Part shown: positions 60,570-64,000 of the stretch, piece after piece
How positions within the stretch are numbered: the first letter of the stretch is position 1
Layout of the letters: the number at the start of each line of letters is the position of its first letter
Assembly (NCBI RefSeq): GCF_000321225.1
Contig: NW_004450380.1
Coordinates: forward strand, 1,044,850 to 1,108,849
Source: Odobenus rosmarus divergens
Taxonomy: Eukaryota > Chordata > Mammalia > Carnivora > Odobenidae
Direction of reading: 5' to 3'
DNA: 64,000 bases
The notes under the pieces: generated by a model
Database searches by the model: none
The model's input: the letters and a program-made list of their open reading frames with translations, nothing else
What the model was told of the DNA's origin: nothing
Translations under genes and position numbers: made by a program

Positions 60570-60860
60570 AAAATCCATCCTTCATTCATCAAATCACTGG
60601 TCGACAAAAACTTACAAGGTGATGGAGGGAGAAAAATAACTAAAAGGCAACTAACTATCCTAAACTGCCCTCGTATATGGACGGGGAAAGCAGGTACACA
60701 AGGAACGAAACCATGATCATTACAATTACATAAGAAAAGTCCTGACAAGGGGCTGGCGGAGTTCCAGGAAGGAGAATTCACTTTCACTGGGGCACAGGGG
60801 AAACTGGGCAAAGTGCTGACAGCGGAGCTAACCCTGAAGGACTACTGGGCGGGATCTTAC
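60570..60860 (+). repeat. Possible L2 fragment
   Basis: CCATCCTTCATTCATCAAATCACTGG, AACTTACAAGGTGATGG, GGCGGAGTTCCAGGAAGG, CGGAGCTAACCCTGAAGGA resemble L2. Confidence 0.5.
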
Positions 60861-60885
60861 CACCTGACCAAGAGTGAGGAACGTA

Positions 60886-61313
60886 CAGGAGCCCCCTGTC
60901 TCAGGGGGTATGTGCTAACACTTGAACCTTAGGAGGTACCGAACCCTCTACATACGATGTTTTTCCCCTACACACACACCTGTGATAAAGTTTAATTTAC
61001 AAACGAGGCACAGTAAGAGATTAAAACAATAATAATGAAATAGAACAACTGTACCAATAGCTGTAGTAAAAGTTCTACAAATGGGGTCTCTCCCTTGCTC
61101 TCCAACCCTCTTACTTCTCCCTGTGATGATGTGAGATGTGATGTGAGATGACAAAACGCCTATGGGATCAGAGGAAGTGAGCCAAATGACGTCTGACGCA
61201 GCAGGAGGCTACTGCTGACCTTCCCACAGAAGTTCAGGAGGAGGACCATCGGCTTCACAACTGTGGGAAACTAAAACCGTGAAAAGCAAACCACCGATAA
61301 GGGGGCACTGCTG
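60886..61313 (+). mobile_element. Full-length non-autonomous Tigger-like transposon
   Basis: Starts CAGGAGCCCCCTGTCTCAGG after TA (60884-60885) and ends ATAAGGGGGCACTGCTG before TA (61314-61315), so both terminal repeats and the TA target are present. Inside: GGTACCGAACCCTC, GTGATAAAGTTTAATTTAC, GAGGCACAGTAAGAGATTA. Same family as the copy at 53154. About 428 bp; no transposase frame. Confidence 0.83.
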
Positions 61314-61315
61314 TA

Positions 61316-63848
61316 CCCCAGGCGGGGAAGGAGCTATCTGCGAAGGGGCAGGGAAAAGAAATTACACGCGCTCTCCCGGCTGGACAAAGTGCAGCGATCT
61401 CAGCTGTTCTTCTGTCTCTACTTCAAAGATGAGAACAGTACAATCCAGCAAGAACAATGCTTGCTGCACACGGCAACTGGCGAGGGCTGGGAGCAGGGAC
61501 GTGAAGCACAGAAATTAGGGCCTCAGTGGCAACTGAGTCAAAGAAAAGAACACGTCTTTCCTTCTAAAGGCTACTTTGCCTCTTTCAATATACAGCTCAA
61601 ATATATGTAATTCTTCCAAAACATCAGTGCCAAGAAAAATCAGTGAAAATGGTAATGTCTTATGAGATTTGAGTATATTAATGAAGAGGACACATATGCC
61701 ACATATATGTGGCTGTAAGATGTGTCACACTGGTTCAAAACGAATAAGCAACACGCCAGTACACTTTTCACAGGAGTAGCTAAAAGTACACATGGAAATG
61801 TGATTATGAGCATTCCACTCATTTACCAAGCACTTAGTGGAAGACCGGAAGGCTACTGTCTTTTTTAAAGGTTATACTGCTCATAAAGGCCGAACATAGG
61901 GCAGATTTGGAGGTTAACACCTCTACCACTTATGCTGGTGGGTGCTAATGGTCCTTTCAAGTCTGTTCTGATGACTCTGTTACTGAGCGCTATAACAGAT
62001 CTTAAGTTTGATCCATCTAGAGTTCCAACCGTGAGATAACCTTCTCCCCAGTATGAAGACCAAATCCACTTAATCTTATGAAAGGTAGATAATAAAAAAC
62101 AAGACTGATTAAATATGTGTTCAAGGACACTTAAGTGAATCCCAGTGATAACATGAGAAAAATTCCCTGGATGAAGTCAGTTTTTTTTTTTTTCATCTAC
62201 CGAAAAAAGCATGGTCAGTACCATTTGACCTACCTACCAGATGTAAAACTGTTTTAACATATAAGTGAACTCAACTAAAGGAGAGAATAACCTAAAAACA
62301 TAGTAAATATTTAATATGGTCTTTGAGCAATATCTAAGCTTGGCTTTTATGATAACGTGTAACAGTAATTTCTTAAAATAACAGACAACAATTCTCATGA
62401 AAAACTTCAGTTACTCAACTTATCAACCAACATTCTCTCAACACAAGAGAAAGTTCTTTATCTAGGGACAAGTGCTCAGTCCCATGGCCATATGAGAGTT
62501 GTCAAAACAACATAAAAAAAAAAATGGACCAAGGGTATAAGATGTGAAATTCTAAATGGATCAAAATGCGCAAATTCAAAGTCAAATGTGTCTTCTTTTA
62601 TGGTTTGCACAGCCCTTAGAAACCAAAGCATCTTCATGAAAAAGCAGGTAATTTGGTAGAGCTGGGGACAGAGTGCAAAAAGGAATTCATTTTACCCAAA
62701 CACCTGGTATCCTTCAACAAATCTATCCATACAAAATCAAAATAAGGAGGATAAACTTCTGCCAATCCCATGCTCTCTAAGCAGGTGCACAGGTGACCCA
62801 GCCACGGCTCCCTGCCTGAGCCGAGGGAAGAGATGTCAGCCCTGCAGGAAAACCTGCCTCCTGCCATGGGGGCCCCACTCAGTCCTTCAACAGATTCCTT
62901 CCACACCCCTATAGGTTAGGATAGAAAATGAGCAACTCACACAAGTTTAAGTGTTTCTGATGAATGTGAACACATTAACATTTAAAAGGAGCCCAACCTA
63001 CATAATACGCACTGAGGCTGAATACACACTACCGGTCACACTCAGGACAAGGCAGCTCAACCTGACATCTGTTATGGAAGGAAAAACTAAGGGCAGACAA
63101 CAGACAACATTTCATCCTGGGGTTAGTCCTCATAAATCAGCCTACAATATCAAGGTTTATTATTGTAAGGATTCGCCCTTATTTGTAGTCTATAGGCTGA
63201 AACACACAAAGCTGAAAACTCTAGTCTTCTTGAAACAATACGTGAGGGGTTAGGACTCACAACACCAAGTTTCACATCCTCTTGGTCCACAGAAAAGGAA
63301 CCTCTACCCTCACATTTCAAAGAATTTCTAGTTAAAAAAAAAAAAGTAGACCCAAGAAAATGAAACATCATAAAGATTCTATCAGTATCAACTCTCAAAT
63401 ATTTAGATCTGAACCTGACCTGAGTTAAAATAATACTAATAAAAATAAGAGCATTGTCATGCTGATTTGATGGTTACTTGTAAGGGAATATTGACATTTT
63501 GTAAGAATCGACCTGTGCGGCACTCACGATATCTCTGTAAACTAAGTGAAACATCACCAGTACAAGAGCTTAAAGCAAAATGTAATCCTAATGACATGAG
63601 TGGCCTAACAGAAACCACATCCAACTTAGGTACTGAAGACTGCAACTCTCGACTCCCTAGACAACTTACTATCTACATGAACAGGATGTGCCTGACTGTT
63701 GCAGGACAGCTTGGCCCAGGCACAGGGTCGGGCTGTTCATTACAGCCACTTCCTGAAACACCCATCAACTATTTCATGGAAAGTATCAAGGGTCTGGTCT
63801 CTGAGGTTTTTTCAATCCTTTACTGTTGTATAATGATCTTTATATAAT
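61316..63848. other. Intronic DNA, no gene seen
   Basis: Nothing named. A 126-aa plus frame at 63467 and a 90-aa minus frame at 62634 have no motifs I recognise and no splice borders. Confidence 0.5.

Positions 63849-63877
<29 letters not shown>
63849..63877. repeat. CA dinucleotide repeat
   Basis: About 14 uninterrupted AC units. Confidence 0.97.
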
Positions 63878-63879
<2 letters not shown>

Positions 63880-64000
63880 TATCAACCTACCTTAAACAAA
63901 ACTTTGGTCCTCAATACACACCAACCTTGCCTTCTTCCTTCCAAGACATGCCAAAGCTCTGTCCAGGTGGTGCTCTCCCTCACTGCAGTAAGCAATAAAC

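Larger units (their letters stand above)
31115..64000 (-). other. AKT3: AKT3 intron 2, 3' part
   Basis: At least 32,886 bp upstream of exon 3 in the direction of transcription. I searched for the reverse complement of the start-codon exon (MSDVTIVKEGWVQKR) and did not see it, so the intron continues past the right edge. Content is interspersed repeats, one possible retrocopy and repeat-poor blocks that could hold enhancers. Confidence 0.9.

Noticed and set aside
63467..63847. 126-aa plus frame
   Set aside because: Intronic, antisense to AKT3, no motif or border signals.
31145..64000. AKT3 start-codon exon
   Set aside because: No sequence encoding MSDVTIVKEGWVQKR seen on the minus strand.

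Overview
This window is mammalian nuclear DNA from a carnivore, and all of it appears to lie inside one gene, AKT3, read on the minus strand. Two short blocks on that strand translate without a gap into the pleckstrin-homology (PH) domain of AKT3: 30989-31114 (coding exon ending at residue 58) and 3001-3112 (next coding exon, residues 58-95). Both have exact AG/GT splice borders and the phases join. Transcription therefore runs right to left: 31115-64000 is part of intron 2, 3113-30988 is a complete intron 3 (27,876 bp), and 1-3000 is the start of intron 4. The exon with the start codon and the exon after residue 95 are outside the window.

The host group is inferred from the repeats. Eleven tRNA-derived CAN-SINEs are present, most with visible target-site duplications. 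Their body is of the type common in arctoid carnivores (bears, mustelids, seals). No typical dog SINEC_Cf or typical cat copy was seen, but the species cannot be fixed by eye. There are also carnivore L1 fragments, older L2 and MIR copies, one MLT1-type LTR and two Tigger-like DNA transposons.

Layout, left to right: intron 4 with one SINE and an L2 copy (1-3000); exon 4; intron 3 with L2 copies, a 22-copy 37-bp minisatellite (5513-6319), a 32-bp minisatellite (13622-13790), a rearranged L1 with a nested SINE (14528-16795), a G-rich purine tract (22662-22770) and a CA repeat; exon 3; then intron 2 with more SINEs, an MLT1 LTR (35570-36014), a possible processed pseudogene (45747-46115), a repeat-poor block that may be regulatory (48150-49420), a 68-bp triplication (51787-51990), an antisense L1 (55321-55850) and Tigger-like elements.

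No new multi-gene system is visible. Apart from the two exons, nearly all open frames are short and fall in introns, repeats or low-complexity DNA. The most unusual items are the L1 whose 3' end looks inverted in place, two minisatellites that each grew inside an L2 copy, an L1 with extra sequence between its A tail and its target-site duplication, the 68-bp triplication, and a decoy 3' splice site 28 nt upstream of AKT3 exon 3.
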